64,000 nt of DNA from Fodinibacter sp963695175 (GTDB lineage Bacteria > Actinomycetota > Actinomycetes > Actinomycetales > Dermatophilaceae): contig CAVOGG010000009.1 in the NCBI GenBank assembly GCA_963695175.1, forward strand, positions 1-64,000. The letters run 5' to 3'. The notes below the pieces were generated by a model. The model had not been told where the DNA came from and did no database searches. It saw only the letters and a list, made by a program, of their open reading frames with translations. Below are positions 34,612-45,017 of the stretch, piece after piece. The position numbers were made by a program, and so were the translations under genes. How positions within the stretch are numbered: position 1 is the first letter of the stretch; each line of letters starts with the position of its first letter.

Positions 34612-34655
34612 TGCACAATACCTGTGCACACTTCCTTTGCACAAGATGTGTGCAC
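34612..34655 (-). promoter_or_regulatory. arsR promoter with four GTGCA boxes at 13-bp spacing
   Basis: Read on the minus strand, GTGCA begins at 34655, 34642, 34629 and 34616, exactly 13 bp apart each time. The array covers the presumed -35 (TTGTGC) and -10 (TATTGT) and stops at the start codon. The regularity suggests a multimeric operator for the adjacent ArsR-like protein. Confidence 0.75.
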
Positions 34656-34716
34656 GAAAAGTGTGGGTGGATGTCCGTGCAGGTCAGGGTGGGTGCGGCT
34701 GGGGGTGTGAGGCGAT

Positions 34717-34788
34717 TTGGGGTGCCGACCATCGACCCGTAAACTTGAGGACTGTTGTGCCGTGCGCCTCCGACAGGGGTCGATGGTC
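34717..34788 (+). promoter_or_regulatory. rplM promoter with 12-bp inverted repeat
   Basis: TTGGGG (34717), 17-bp spacer and TAAACT (34740-34745) form a good promoter. GACCATCGACCC (34727-34738) and its exact complement GGGTCGATGGTC (34777-34788) flank the -10 and presumed start site. If transcription starts further upstream the repeat would form a leader stem; otherwise it is DNA-level only. Confidence 0.55.
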
Positions 34789-34845
34789 CCTGACGGGAGC
34801 ACGCGGCATACCGCTTCCCCATCCTCGAACGATTCAGGACACCTG

Positions 34846-35289
34846 ATGCGTACCTACACCCCGAAGCCGGGCGAGATCACGCGCACCTGGCACGTGATCG
34901 ACGCGACCGACGTCGTGCTCGGCCGCCTCGCGAGCCAGACCGCGATCCTGCTGCGCGGCAAGCACAAGGCGACCTTCGCCCCCCACGTCGACGTGGGCGA
35001 CTTCGTCATCATCATCAACGCCGACAAGGTCGCCCTCACCGGCGCCAAGCTGCAGCAGAAGAAGGCCTACCACCACTCCGGCTTCCCGGGTGGCCTCAAG
35101 GCGACCTCGTACACCGAGCTGCTCGCCAAGAACCCGGAGAAGGCCATCGAGAAGGCCGTGCGCGGCATGCTGCCCCGCACCACCCTCGGCAAGGCCCAGC
35201 TGAGCAAGCTCAAGGTCTACCGCGGCACCGAGCACCCCCACGCTGCCCAGCAGCCCAAGCCCTTCGAGATCACCCAGGTGGCCCAGTGA
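34846..35289 (+). CDS. rplM: 50S ribosomal protein L13
   Basis: L13 (uL13) is an early 50S assembly protein. The ATG at 34846 gives 147 residues: M-R-T-Y-T-P-K-P, the W-H-V-I-D-A-T-D-V-V-L-G-R-L-A-S core, L-R-G-K-H-K and the V-R-G-M-L-P motif. The leader of about 100 nt contains the right arm of a 12-bp inverted repeat. rpsI overlaps its stop, the usual rplM-rpsI pair. Confidence 0.97.
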   Translation: MRTYTPKPGEITRTWHVIDATDVVLGRLASQTAILLRGKHKATFAPHVDVGDFVIIINADKVALTGAKLQQKKAYHHSGFPGGLKATSYTELLAKNPEKAIEKAVRGMLPRTTLGKAQLSKLKVYRGTEHPHAAQQPKPFEITQVAQ

Positions 35290-35801
35290 TGACCGAGAAC
35301 GTGCAGATCGACGAGACCGCCGGCACCGACGTCAACGACGCGCTGGTCACCGAGTACACCTCCGAGTCCGACGGCGCCGTCGCCGGCGAGCCGGTCCAGC
35401 GTCCGCGCGCCACCGCGCCGGGTGCCGCCACCGGTCGTCGCAAGCAGGCCGTGGCCCGCGTGCGCATCGTGCCCGGCACCGGTGAGTGGACCATCAACGG
35501 CCGCACCCTGCAGGGCTACTTCCCCAACAAGGTGCACCAGCAGATCGTCAACGAGCCGCTCAGCCTGCTCGAGCTCGACGGCGCCTACGACGTGCTCGTG
35601 CGCGTCCACGGCGGTGGCCCCTCCGGCCAGGCCGGCGCGGTGCGCCTCGGCGTCGCCCGCTCGCTCAACGGCATCGACGAGGAGCTCAACCGCCCGGCCC
35701 TGAAGAAGGCCGGCTTCCTCTCCCGTGACGCGCGTGTCCCGGAGCGCAAGAAGGCCGGTCTCAAGAAGGCCCGCAAGGCGCCCCAGTACAGCAAGCGCTG
35801 A
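35289..35801 (+). CDS. rpsI: 30S ribosomal protein S9
   Basis: S9 (uS9) reaches the P-site tRNA with its C-terminal tail. It has 170 residues and starts at ATG 35289, overlapping the rplM stop. An acidic N-terminal extension of about 45 residues precedes the core (A-T-G-R-R-K-Q-A-V-A-R-V-R). The family ending K-A-P-Q-Y-S-K-R is intact. Two tandem terminators follow. Confidence 0.97.
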   Translation: MTENVQIDETAGTDVNDALVTEYTSESDGAVAGEPVQRPRATAPGAATGRRKQAVARVRIVPGTGEWTINGRTLQGYFPNKVHQQIVNEPLSLLELDGAYDVLVRVHGGGPSGQAGAVRLGVARSLNGIDEELNRPALKKAGFLSRDARVPERKKAGLKKARKAPQYSKR

Positions 35802-35808
35802 CCCGGCG

Positions 35809-35838
35809 GCACCGGCACACCGTCGCGTGTGCCGGTGC
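35809..35838 (+). terminator. First terminator after rpsI
   Basis: GCACCGGCACAC (35809-35820) pairs perfectly with GTGTGCCGGTGC (35827-35838) around a 6-nt loop, 7 bp past the rpsI stop. Confidence 0.8.
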
Positions 35839-35843
35839 TCGCA

Positions 35844-35879
35844 CCGAAGGCGGCCCCGTGGATCGGGTGCCGCCTTCGG
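35844..35879 (+). terminator. Second terminator after rpsI
   Basis: CCGAAGGCGGC (35844-35854) pairs perfectly with GCCGCCTTCGG (35869-35879). The tandem arrangement separates the ribosomal pair from glmM. Confidence 0.7.
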
Positions 35880-35929
35880 CGCGTTCGGGGGTAGGTTCGA
35901 CTCCGCATCCGCTCCGAAAGGCACCACTC

Positions 35930-37279
35930 ATGTCCCGACTCTTCGGCACCGACGGCGTGCGCGGCCTTGCGAACGGGCCGGTGATCACCGCCGAGCTGGC
36001 CCTGTCGGTCTCGGTCGCAGCGGCCCGCGTGCTCGGTCAGGTGGGCGTCGTCCCGGGCCACCGGCCCAAGGCCGTCGTCGGCCGTGACCCGCGCGCCTCG
36101 GGCGAGTTCCTCTCCGCGGCCGTCGTGGCCGGCCTGGCGTCCGCGGGGGTCGACGTCTACAACGCCGGCGTGCTGCCCACCCCGGCCGTCGCGTACCTGA
36201 CCGCCGACGCCGGCGCCGACTTCGGGGTCATGCTCTCGGCCTCGCACAACGCGATGCCCGACAACGGCATCAAGTTCTTCGCGCGCGGCGGGCACAAGCT
36301 GCCCGACGAGGTCGAGGACCGGATCGAGGCCGCGATGCGCGAGAAGTGGGCCCGCCCGCTCGGTGCCGACGTGGGTCGTGTCGTGACGATGACCGAGGGC
36401 CACACCCGCTACATCTCGCACCTGCTGCGGGTGCTGCCCAACCAGCTCGACGGGCTCAAGGTCGTCATCGACGGCGCGCACGGCGCCGCCAGCATGGTCT
36501 CGCCCGAGGTGTTCCGGCTCGCCGGCGCGGACGTCGTCGAGATCGGCACGGCACCCGACGGCCTCAACATCAACGACGGCTTCGGCTCCACCCACCTCGA
36601 CCCGCTCAAGGCGGCCGTGGTGGCGCACGGTGCGCACCTGGGCATCGCGCACGACGGAGACGCCGACCGCTGCCTGGCGGTCGACGCCACCGGCACCGAG
36701 GTCGACGGTGACCAGATCATGGGCATCCTCGCGGTGGCGCTCAAGGAGCGGGGGGTGCTGGCCCACGACACCCTCGTCGCGACCGTGATGAGCAACCTCG
36801 GGCTGCTCATCGCCATGGAGCGTGAGGGGATCCGGGTGTTGCAGACCGGGGTCGGCGACCGGTACGTGCTGGAGGAGATGCGTGCCGGCGGTTACTCCCT
36901 GGGCGGGGAGCAGTCCGGGCACGTCATCATGCTCGACCACGGCACCACCGGCGACGGCGTGCTCACCGGCCTCATGCTCGCGGCCCGGATGGCCGCCACC
37001 GGCCGCAGCATCGCCGACCTCGGCGCGGTGATGACCCGCCTCCCGCAGGTGCTCGTCAACGTGCGCGGGGTCGACAAGGGCCGGGTCGAGAGCGACGAGG
37101 GCCTGCAGTCGGCGGTGCGCCAGGAGGAGGCGGCGCTCGACGGCAGCGGCCGCGTGCTGCTGCGCAAGTCGGGCACCGAGCCGCTCGTGCGGGTGATGGT
37201 CGAGGCGCAGACCCAGGAGCAGGCGGATGCCGTCGCCACCCGTCTCGCGGGCGTCGTCCGGGAGCGACTGACCCCCTGA
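35930..37279 (+). CDS. glmM: Phosphoglucosamine mutase
   Basis: GlmM converts glucosamine-6-phosphate to glucosamine-1-phosphate for peptidoglycan precursors. It has 449 residues from ATG 35930 and starts S-R-L-F-G-T-D-G-V-R-G. The catalytic serine lies in M-L-S-A-S-H-N, the metal loop is D-G-D-A-D-R-C, and the phosphate-binding end is R-K-S-G-T-E-P-L-V-R. GAAAGG lies upstream, with a TAGGTT -10-like hexamer near 35892. rpsI then glmM is common in actinobacteria. Confidence 0.96.
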   Translation: MSRLFGTDGVRGLANGPVITAELALSVSVAAARVLGQVGVVPGHRPKAVVGRDPRASGEFLSAAVVAGLASAGVDVYNAGVLPTPAVAYLTADAGADFGVMLSASHNAMPDNGIKFFARGGHKLPDEVEDRIEAAMREKWARPLGADVGRVVTMTEGHTRYISHLLRVLPNQLDGLKVVIDGAHGAASMVSPEVFRLAGADVVEIGTAPDGLNINDGFGSTHLDPLKAAVVAHGAHLGIAHDGDADRCLAVDATGTEVDGDQIMGILAVALKERGVLAHDTLVATVMSNLGLLIAMEREGIRVLQTGVGDRYVLEEMRAGGYSLGGEQSGHVIMLDHGTTGDGVLTGLMLAARMAATGRSIADLGAVMTRLPQVLVNVRGVDKGRVESDEGLQSAVRQEEAALDGSGRVLLRKSGTEPLVRVMVEAQTQEQADAVATRLAGVVRERLTP

Positions 37280-37370
37280 CCCGGGACACGCGTCGGTGCG
37301 GCGGAATGGGCGCGCCGTGGGCGTGGTTGGCAGTCACTGACCTCGACCGTCCCCCGTGAGGAGCCTGCCC

Positions 37371-37811
37371 GTGCCGCTCGAGTCCCTGAACACCGTCCTG
37401 TACACCACCACCGCCAGCGCGCAGGGCGGGCGAGGAGGCCGCGTCCGCAGCGAGGACGGGGTCATCGACCTCGAGCTCGGCAAGCCCGGCAGCGTCTCGA
37501 ACCCCAAGGCCAACCCCGAGACGCTGTTCGCGGCGGGGTGGGCCTCGTGCTTCAACAACGCGCTGGGCCGGATCGCCACCGCCCGAGGCCTGGACGGCGC
37601 CGCCGTCGTCACCGAGGCGTCGGTGAGCCTGGGCAGCACGGGCACGTCGGATGCACCCGGTGTCGGGCTGTCGGCGGTGCTGACCTCCCGGATCCCCGGC
37701 GTCGACGCCGACACGGCGCAGCAGCTGGCCGACGCAGCCCACCAGGTGTGCCCCTACTCCAAGGCCACCCGAGGCAACATCGACGTCACGGTGGTCGGCG
37801 AGCCCGCCTGA
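37371..37811 (+). CDS. ohr: Organic hydroperoxide resistance protein (Ohr/OsmC)
   Basis: Ohr reduces organic peroxides with a Cys pair. The GTG at 37371 lies 7 bp after GAGGAG and gives 146 residues. Features: V-L-Y-T-T-T-A-S-A-Q-G-G-R-G-G at the N terminus, the reactive Cys in A-A-G-W-A-S-C-F and the resolving Cys in H-Q-V-C-P-Y-S-K-A-T. No OhrR-like regulator is adjacent. Confidence 0.92.
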   Translation: MPLESLNTVLYTTTASAQGGRGGRVRSEDGVIDLELGKPGSVSNPKANPETLFAAGWASCFNNALGRIATARGLDGAAVVTEASVSLGSTGTSDAPGVGLSAVLTSRIPGVDADTAQQLADAAHQVCPYSKATRGNIDVTVVGEPA

Positions 37812-38030
37812 CGTCTGGGCCGTTCCTGCTCCTGAGAGGGCTCACTCATCGCCCGGGTGCTCCCCACGACATGCAGTCGACCGCCTGCGGGCGGGACGGT
37901 GTGGGTGAGGAGAGCGTCCACGAGACCCATTGCCTGCCGCCGGGCGCACTCATCCGCAGGTGCCACGGGTGGAGCGTTCCATGGCGGTCGTCGAGCACCC
38001 TGACAGCCAGGGCCGGAGACGGGATGCCGG

Positions 38031-39218
38031 TCAGAGGCTCGCGACGACATGGCGCGCGATCTCGAGGGAGGCCGTCGCGGCGGGTGACGGTGCGTTGAGC
38101 AGGTGCACCACCCGGCCGTGCCGCTCGAGCAGGAAGTCGTCGACGAGGCTCCCGTCGCGCCGCACGGCCTGGGCGCGCACCCCGGCCGGTGCAGGCATCA
38201 GGTCGGCATCGGCGATCTCGGGCACGAGCCGGCGCACGCTGTCGGCGAAGCGCCGGTGCGACATCGAGCGCACCATCTCACCGGCGCCGCTGCGCACCTG
38301 CCGTCGGGCCAGCCGCCAGAAGCCGGCGTACCCGAGGGTGTCGACGAGGTCGCGTGCGTCGACCCGGCCCCAGGTGTAGCCCTCGCGGGCCAGGGCGAGC
38401 ACGGCGTTCGGCCCGGCGTGCACGTGCCCGTCGATGCCGCGGGTCAGGTGCACCCCGAGGAAGGGCAGCTCGGGGTCGGGCACCGGGTAGACCAGGCCGC
38501 GCACCAGGTGGGCCGCGGCCGGGGTCAGCTCGTGGTACTCGCCGCGGAAGGGCACGATGCGCACCGACGGCTGGTGACCGAGCAGCCGGGCGACCCGGTC
38601 GGCGTGCAGCCCGGCGCAGCTCACGACCACGTCGGCGGCGTGCTCGCCCCGCGTCGTCTCCAGGACGACCTCCCGCGGGCCCTCGGCTCCGCTGACGACC
38701 TCGGTGCCCGGCGCCAGCTGCGCGCCCGCGTCGCGCAGCCGCCGCACGAGTACGGCGCACACCGCGCGGTAGTCGATGACGCCGGTCTCGGCCACGTGCA
38801 GGGCGGCGACTGCTGCCACGTGCGGCTCGTGCTCACGGGCCTGCGCGGCGGTGAGCCTCGTGACGGCCAGCCCGTTGGCCAGGCCCCGCTGCTCGAGGGC
38901 CGCCAGCCGCTCCAGCTCCCCGGCCGCGGTGGCGACGACCAGCTTGCCGGTGACCCGGTGGGGTACCCCCTCGGCGCGGGCCAGGTCGAGCAGCGATCCC
39001 GCCCCCGCGCGGCACCAGCGGGCCTTGCGGCTGTCGGGCGGGTAGTACAGGCCCGAGTGCACCACGCCGCTGTTGCGGCCGGTCTGGTGGCGCGCCCAGT
39101 CGTGCTCCTTCTCGAGCACCGTCACCTGCGCCGACGGGTCCTCCCGCAGCACGCGCTCGGCAACCGCGAGACCCAGGATGCCGCCGCCGATGACGACGAC
39201 GCGCCGCCCGTTCACCAC
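38031..39218 (-). CDS. lhgO: L-2-hydroxyglutarate oxidase LhgO
   Basis: LhgO is a DAO-family FAD enzyme that oxidises L-2-hydroxyglutarate to 2-oxoglutarate at the membrane. It has 395 residues. The N-terminal Rossmann FAD motif is V-V-V-I-G-G-G-I-L-G-L-A-V-A. The next blocks, H-Q-T-G-R-N-S-G-V-V-H-S-G-L-Y-Y and F-R-G-E-Y-H-E-L, are typical of LhgO. GTG 39218 is used as start. It lies 16 bp downstream of the GH1 gene on the same strand. Confidence 0.9.
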   Translation of the reverse strand: MVNGRRVVVIGGGILGLAVAERVLREDPSAQVTVLEKEHDWARHQTGRNSGVVHSGLYYPPDSRKARWCRAGAGSLLDLARAEGVPHRVTGKLVVATAAGELERLAALEQRGLANGLAVTRLTAAQAREHEPHVAAVAALHVAETGVIDYRAVCAVLVRRLRDAGAQLAPGTEVVSGAEGPREVVLETTRGEHAADVVVSCAGLHADRVARLLGHQPSVRIVPFRGEYHELTPAAAHLVRGLVYPVPDPELPFLGVHLTRGIDGHVHAGPNAVLALAREGYTWGRVDARDLVDTLGYAGFWRLARRQVRSGAGEMVRSMSHRRFADSVRRLVPEIADADLMPAPAGVRAQAVRRDGSLVDDFLLERHGRVVHLLNAPSPAATASLEIARHVVASL

Positions 39219-39234
39219 GGCAGCGGTCGACGGC

Positions 39235-40608
39235 TCAGCGTGCGTGGTGGTCGGCGAGGATTCGGGCGTACTCGAGCCCGGAGTCCTTCACCGTGCGCAC
39301 CTGGGTGTCGTAGTCGACGTGCACGATGCCGAAGCGCTTGTCGTAGCCGTAGGCCCACTCGAAGTTGTCGAGCAGGCTCCACGCGAAGTAGCCGCGCACA
39401 TCGGTGCCGCCCTCGATGGCGTCGGCCACGGCCCCGAGGTGCCCGTGCAGGTAGGCGACCCGCTCGGCGTCGTGCACCCCGCCGTCGGCCGAGAGGGTGT
39501 CGTCCCACGCCGAGCCGTTCTCGGTGATGTAGATCGGCAGCCCGCACTCGCGGGCCGACCGCTCGATGATCAGGCGGTGGCTCTCGGGCGACTGCTCCCA
39601 GCCCATCGCCGTGAGCGGGGGGCGCGGGGGGATGTCGACGACGCCGTCACAGCCCGGCATCGGGTTGGCGGTGTCCTCGCCCTCGCGGGTCGCACGCACC
39701 CGGGCCGGGAAGTAGTTGTTGACGCCGAGGTTGTCGAGCGGCACCGACATCGTCGCGAGGTCGCCGTCCTGGATGAAGGCGTGGTCGGTGAGGTGGGCGG
39801 TGTCGTCGAGGAAGCCGTCGGGGTAGGCGCCGTGGAACAGGGGGCCGAAGAAGATGCCGTTGAGCGCGTTGTCGGCCCGGCGCACGGCATCCGCGTCTCG
39901 CTCGTCGCCGTCGTCGGGGCCCCAGACCTGGGACGGGTTGAGCGTGATCGACACCTCGGCGCCGGGGGAGTGCTCGCGGATGACGGGCACGGCGGTGCCG
40001 TGGGCGAGCATCAGGTGGTGCGCGGCGACCATGCCCTCGACGGGGTCGTGGTGGCCCGGGGCGTGTGCGCCGATCGCGTAGCTGAGCACCGAGGAGCACC
40101 AGGGCTCGTTGAACGTCGTCCAGTTGGTGACCCGGTCGCCGAGCGCCGCGACGGTGGCGGCCGTGTAGTCGGTGAACCACTGCGCCGAGTCGCGGTTGAG
40201 CCAGCCGCCCTGGTCGTCGAGCACCTGCGGCAGGTCCCAGTGGTAGAGCGTGACGACGGGCCGGATGCCGTTCTCCAGCAACGTGTCGACGAGCCGCGAG
40301 TAGAAGTCGAGGCCCGCCGCGTTGACCGCCCCGGTTCCGCCGGGGATGACGCGGGGCCACGCCACGGAGAAGCGGTAGGCGTCGAGCCCGAGGTCCTTCA
40401 TCAGGGCGACGTCCTGCGGCATCCGGTGGTAGTGGTCGCACGCGACGTCGCCGGTGTCGCCGTTCACGACCTTCCCGGGGGTGCGGCTGAAGGTGTCCCA
40501 GATCGACGGGCTGCGGCCGTCCTCGTCGTGCGCCCCCTCGATCTGGTAGCTCGCCGTGGCGGCTCCCCAGAGGAAGCCGTCGGGGAAGGTGCGCGCGAAG
40601 GTCTCCAT
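39235..40608 (-). CDS. Beta-glucosidase, glycoside hydrolase family 1
   Basis: A cytoplasmic (no signal peptide) retaining beta-glycosidase of 457 residues. The acid/base Glu is in T-T-F-N-E-P-W and the nucleophile Glu in I-Y-I-T-E-N-G-S-A-W. The N-terminal F-L-W-G-A-A-T-A-S-Y-Q-I-E-G-A signature is present. The start at 40608 is set by the N terminus and by a -10 (TAGCGT) 7 bp upstream. That hexamer includes the TAG stop of the preceding MOSC gene. Confidence 0.94.
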   Translation of the reverse strand: METFARTFPDGFLWGAATASYQIEGAHDEDGRSPSIWDTFSRTPGKVVNGDTGDVACDHYHRMPQDVALMKDLGLDAYRFSVAWPRVIPGGTGAVNAAGLDFYSRLVDTLLENGIRPVVTLYHWDLPQVLDDQGGWLNRDSAQWFTDYTAATVAALGDRVTNWTTFNEPWCSSVLSYAIGAHAPGHHDPVEGMVAAHHLMLAHGTAVPVIREHSPGAEVSITLNPSQVWGPDDGDERDADAVRRADNALNGIFFGPLFHGAYPDGFLDDTAHLTDHAFIQDGDLATMSVPLDNLGVNNYFPARVRATREGEDTANPMPGCDGVVDIPPRPPLTAMGWEQSPESHRLIIERSARECGLPIYITENGSAWDDTLSADGGVHDAERVAYLHGHLGAVADAIEGGTDVRGYFAWSLLDNFEWAYGYDKRFGIVHVDYDTQVRTVKDSGLEYARILADHHAR

Positions 40609-40615
40609 GGCGGTC

Positions 40616-40621
40616 ACGCTA
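40616..40621 (-). promoter_or_regulatory. -10 element for leaderless GH1 gene, nested in the MOSC stop
   Basis: On the minus strand TAGCGT lies 7 bp before the GH1 ATG, and its TAG is the stop codon of the upstream gene. The gene can thus be transcribed on its own within the operon. Confidence 0.45.
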
Positions 40622-41458
40622 CCGGTCGGGCGTGACCTCATCGCCCACCCTGACCACACCCCGGGACTCGGGCACCAGCTGCACGGCGAACCACGTGGCC
40701 CCGTCCCACTTCCGGTGCCTCGCCAGGGTGCGGATCGGCTCGTGCCCGCGCTCGAGGGTGGTGGGCTCGATGGTGGTCAGCACGCAGCGGTCGACCGGCT
40801 TCACGACCCGGAACTCGACGGGGCCGACGCTCACCCGGCGCCAGCCGTCCTCCTCGAACGGGTCGAGGTCACCGTCGACGACCAGGTTGGGGCGGAACCG
40901 CTCCACGGCCAGGGGTGCCCGCGGCGCCTCGCCCCGCTCGAGCGCGGTCTCGGCCACCCAGTCGCGCAGCCGGCGCAGCGAGGCGGCGGAGGCGAGGGTC
41001 ACGGGGTAGGCGTCCGCGAACGCGGTGGCCTCACCCGCTCTGGAGTGGGAGGGGTTCAGCGGTCGCGGCGAGTGCACGTGGACGAGCCGCAGGTCTTCGC
41101 GGCCCAGGACGTCGCCCAGCCACGCGCCGGCCACGTCGGGTGCGGCCACGCCCTCCAACCCGCGGCCGTGGACGCTCACCGGAAGCGCCGGGCCGACCGG
41201 CTCCTCGACGTCCAGCGGCTCGAGCCCGGGGGCGCTCAGCCGCAGCGCGACGGGCAGCCCCGGGTCGGTCGCCGCGGTGTCGGCCGTCACGGTGAGCAGG
41301 CGGTGCTCCTCGCGGGCCGTGACGCACTCACCCGTCGCGTCGACCACCATCCAGCGCCGGTCGCCGGCGAGCCCCCACGGCTCGACGTCGCCGTGCAGCA
41401 CGGGCCGTACCGCGGTGCTCTTGACCGGGTGCAGGTGGAGGCCGTCGAGCCGGATCAC
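40619..41458 (-). CDS. MOSC domain protein, YcbX-like
   Basis: A 279-residue protein with an N-terminal beta-barrel (I-R-L-D-G-L-H-L-H-P-V-K-S, G-D-R-R-W-M-V-V-D) and a C-terminal MOSC domain (R-F-R-P-N-L-V-V-D-G, then V-G-P-V-E-F-R-V-V-K-P-V-D-R-C with the Cys that binds molybdenum cofactor). YcbX-type proteins reduce N-hydroxylated compounds; this exact role is inferred. GTG 41458 overlaps the carbonic anhydrase stop (GTGA). Confidence 0.85.
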   Translation of the reverse strand: MIRLDGLHLHPVKSTAVRPVLHGDVEPWGLAGDRRWMVVDATGECVTAREEHRLLTVTADTAATDPGLPVALRLSAPGLEPLDVEEPVGPALPVSVHGRGLEGVAAPDVAGAWLGDVLGREDLRLVHVHSPRPLNPSHSRAGEATAFADAYPVTLASAASLRRLRDWVAETALERGEAPRAPLAVERFRPNLVVDGDLDPFEEDGWRRVSVGPVEFRVVKPVDRCVLTTIEPTTLERGHEPIRTLARHRKWDGATWFAVQLVPESRGVVRVGDEVTPDR

Positions 41459-42111
41459 GTCAGCTGGCCGACGTCGCCGATCGTCCGGACCACCTTGGCC
41501 TCGCCGTCGGCGAGGTCGTACTGCGCGCCGACGACACCCAGGGCGCCGGAGCGGATGCGGTCGGCGATGAGGGTGGAGCGCTCGCTGATCAGGTCGCAGG
41601 TGCGCTCGACGTGCTCGCGCTCGATCTGCTCGATGGTGGGGGTGCGGCCGCCGCGTGAGGCGGCGAGGACGCTGGGGGTGACCCGCTCGACGATGTCGCG
41701 CAGGAAGCCGCCCGGCACCTCGCCGGTGCGCACCGCCACCTCGGCGGCCTTGACCGCGCCGCACGAGTCGTGGCCGAGCACGACGACGAGCTGGCAGTCG
41801 AGCACGCCGACGCCGAACTCGAGCGAGCCGAGCACGCTGGGGTCGATGACGTGGCCGGCCGTGCGGACGACGAAGAGGTCGCCGAGGCCCTGGTCGAAGA
41901 TGATCTCCGCGGCCACGCGCGAGTCGGCGCAGCCGAAGAAGATCGCGAACGGGGTCTGCTTGGCGGCGATCCGGTGCCGGAAGTGCACGTCCTGGTGCGG
42001 GTGGGCGCGCTCGTCGGCCATGAACCTGGCGTTGCCCGCGGCCAGCACGCGCCAGGCCTCCTCGGGCGTACGGGGCCGCGTCCCCGGCTGCGTGCGGTGC
42101 CGCTCGATCAC
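41455..42111 (-). CDS. Beta-class carbonic anhydrase
   Basis: It interconverts CO2 and bicarbonate with a Zn site. It has 218 residues from GTG 42111. The ligands appear as G-C-A-D-S-R-V (Cys and Asp-Arg dyad) and H-D-S-C-G-A (His and Cys). The start is supported by a -10 TAGCGT 7 bp upstream and no ribosome-binding site, so it is probably leaderless. It is followed by the overlapping MOSC gene. Confidence 0.93.
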   Translation of the reverse strand: MIERHRTQPGTRPRTPEEAWRVLAAGNARFMADERAHPHQDVHFRHRIAAKQTPFAIFFGCADSRVAAEIIFDQGLGDLFVVRTAGHVIDPSVLGSLEFGVGVLDCQLVVVLGHDSCGAVKAAEVAVRTGEVPGGFLRDIVERVTPSVLAASRGGRTPTIEQIEREHVERTCDLISERSTLIADRIRSGALGVVGAQYDLADGEAKVVRTIGDVGQLT

Positions 42112-42118
42112 GGTCCGG

Positions 42119-42124
42119 ACGCTA
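42119..42124 (-). promoter_or_regulatory. -10 element for leaderless carbonic anhydrase gene
   Basis: TAGCGT (minus strand) is 7 bp before the GTG start. It lies after the fumarase hairpin and would give independent transcription. Confidence 0.45.
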
Positions 42125-42182
42125 CCAGCGTGCCGGTCGGCGCCGGGGGCGCGCCCAGGGACGGATTCCGGCCCCCGCCCGC

Positions 42183-42228
42183 GTCGGGTGCTGAGACGGT
42201 TGCCCGGGCAGCCACCGGAGCACCCGAC
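42183..42228 (-). terminator. Hairpin after the fumarase gene
   Basis: GTCGGGTGCT (42183-42192) pairs perfectly with AGCACCCGAC (42219-42228), with a partly self-complementary interior. It ends 5 bp from the fumarase stop. Part of it (about 42200-42232) matches 23212-23244 at 28 of 33 positions. Confidence 0.55.
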
Positions 42229-42233
42229 TCCGG

Positions 42234-43945
<1,712 letters not shown>

Positions 43946-43949
<4 letters not shown>

Positions 43950-44875
43950 CGGATCTCCTCGCGGGTTGGGGCGTAGGCACCGGCGCGGCGCACCGTGAGG
44001 CCGCTCGTCGCCAGGGCGCGGTCGATGGCGGGGCGCACCTGCGCCAGGCCGGCGCGGTGCAGCCGGTCGCGAGCCTCGAGGCTGCCGAGCAGGCCGTCGT
44101 CGAGCAGCCCGGACACCAGCCCCGCCATGAACGAGTCGCCGGCGCCGACGGTGTCGACGACCGTCAGGGTGCGCGCCGCCTCGCTCTCCTCGTCACCCGA
44201 CGCGGCGCCCCAGGTGACGCCTCGCGCGCCGAGGGTGACGACGGTCAGCCCGGCGCCGAGCGCCGCCCACCGGGCCATCACCTGCGAGGGCGACTCGCCC
44301 GGGTAGAGCCACTCGATGTCGTCCTCGGAGCACTTGACGACGTCGGACAGGGCCACGAGCTCCTCGACGCGGGGGCGCACGGCATCGGCGCTGCCCATGA
44401 TCGTGGGCCGCACGTTGGGGTCGTACGAGACGGTGCCGGCAGCACGGGCCCGGTGCACGGCCGCGGTGACCTCGGCGTCGCCGGGGGTGAGCGTCGTGCC
44501 GATCGAGCCGATGTGCACGTGGGTGGTGCCCTCGGGCAGCTGCACCGGCGGGAGGTTCCAGTGCAGGTCGAAGACGTAGGTCGCGGCCCCCGACTCGTCG
44601 AGGGTCGCAGCGGCGGTGGACGTCGGGTGGTCCGGGTCGGTGCTGCCGGGGAGCAGCTTCACCCCGCCGGCCTCGACGTGCTCGGTGCACCGGATGCCGT
44701 GCTCGTCGGTGCCGACGAGGGTGGCGAACCACGTGTCGTGGCCCAGGCGGGCGAGCCCGAGCGCGACGTTGGCGGGTGACCCGCCGACGTGCTCGGCGGT
44801 CTGGCCGTCGGGGGTGTGCACGATGTCGACGAGCAGCTCGCCGATGACGACCACGGGTGCGGTACCGGCGCTCAC
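43946..44875 (-). CDS. PfkB-family carbohydrate kinase (fructokinase-like)
   Basis: A ribokinase-fold sugar kinase of 309 residues from GTG 44875, the usual length. A reading frame extending to 44968 lacks family features. Seen: G-G-S-P-A-N-V-A-L-G-L-A-R-L-G near the N terminus and D-T-V-G-A-G-D-S-F-M-A-G with the catalytic Asp. The substrate is probably a hexose such as fructose, which would suit the GH1 gene in the same leftward block. It is coupled to the fumarase gene by overlap. Confidence 0.88.
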
Positions 44876-45017
44876 GGCCGGGCCCTCGGGGTGCGCCGGG
44901 GCTGCGCGGAGGTCGAGGGCGTGGTGCTCATCTCGTCCTGTCTTCGATGACGTCGGGGCTGCGGTCAAACCCTATCGCCGGGGCGATTCGGCGTCCCGGG
45001 CGCCCGTCGGCGACGAT

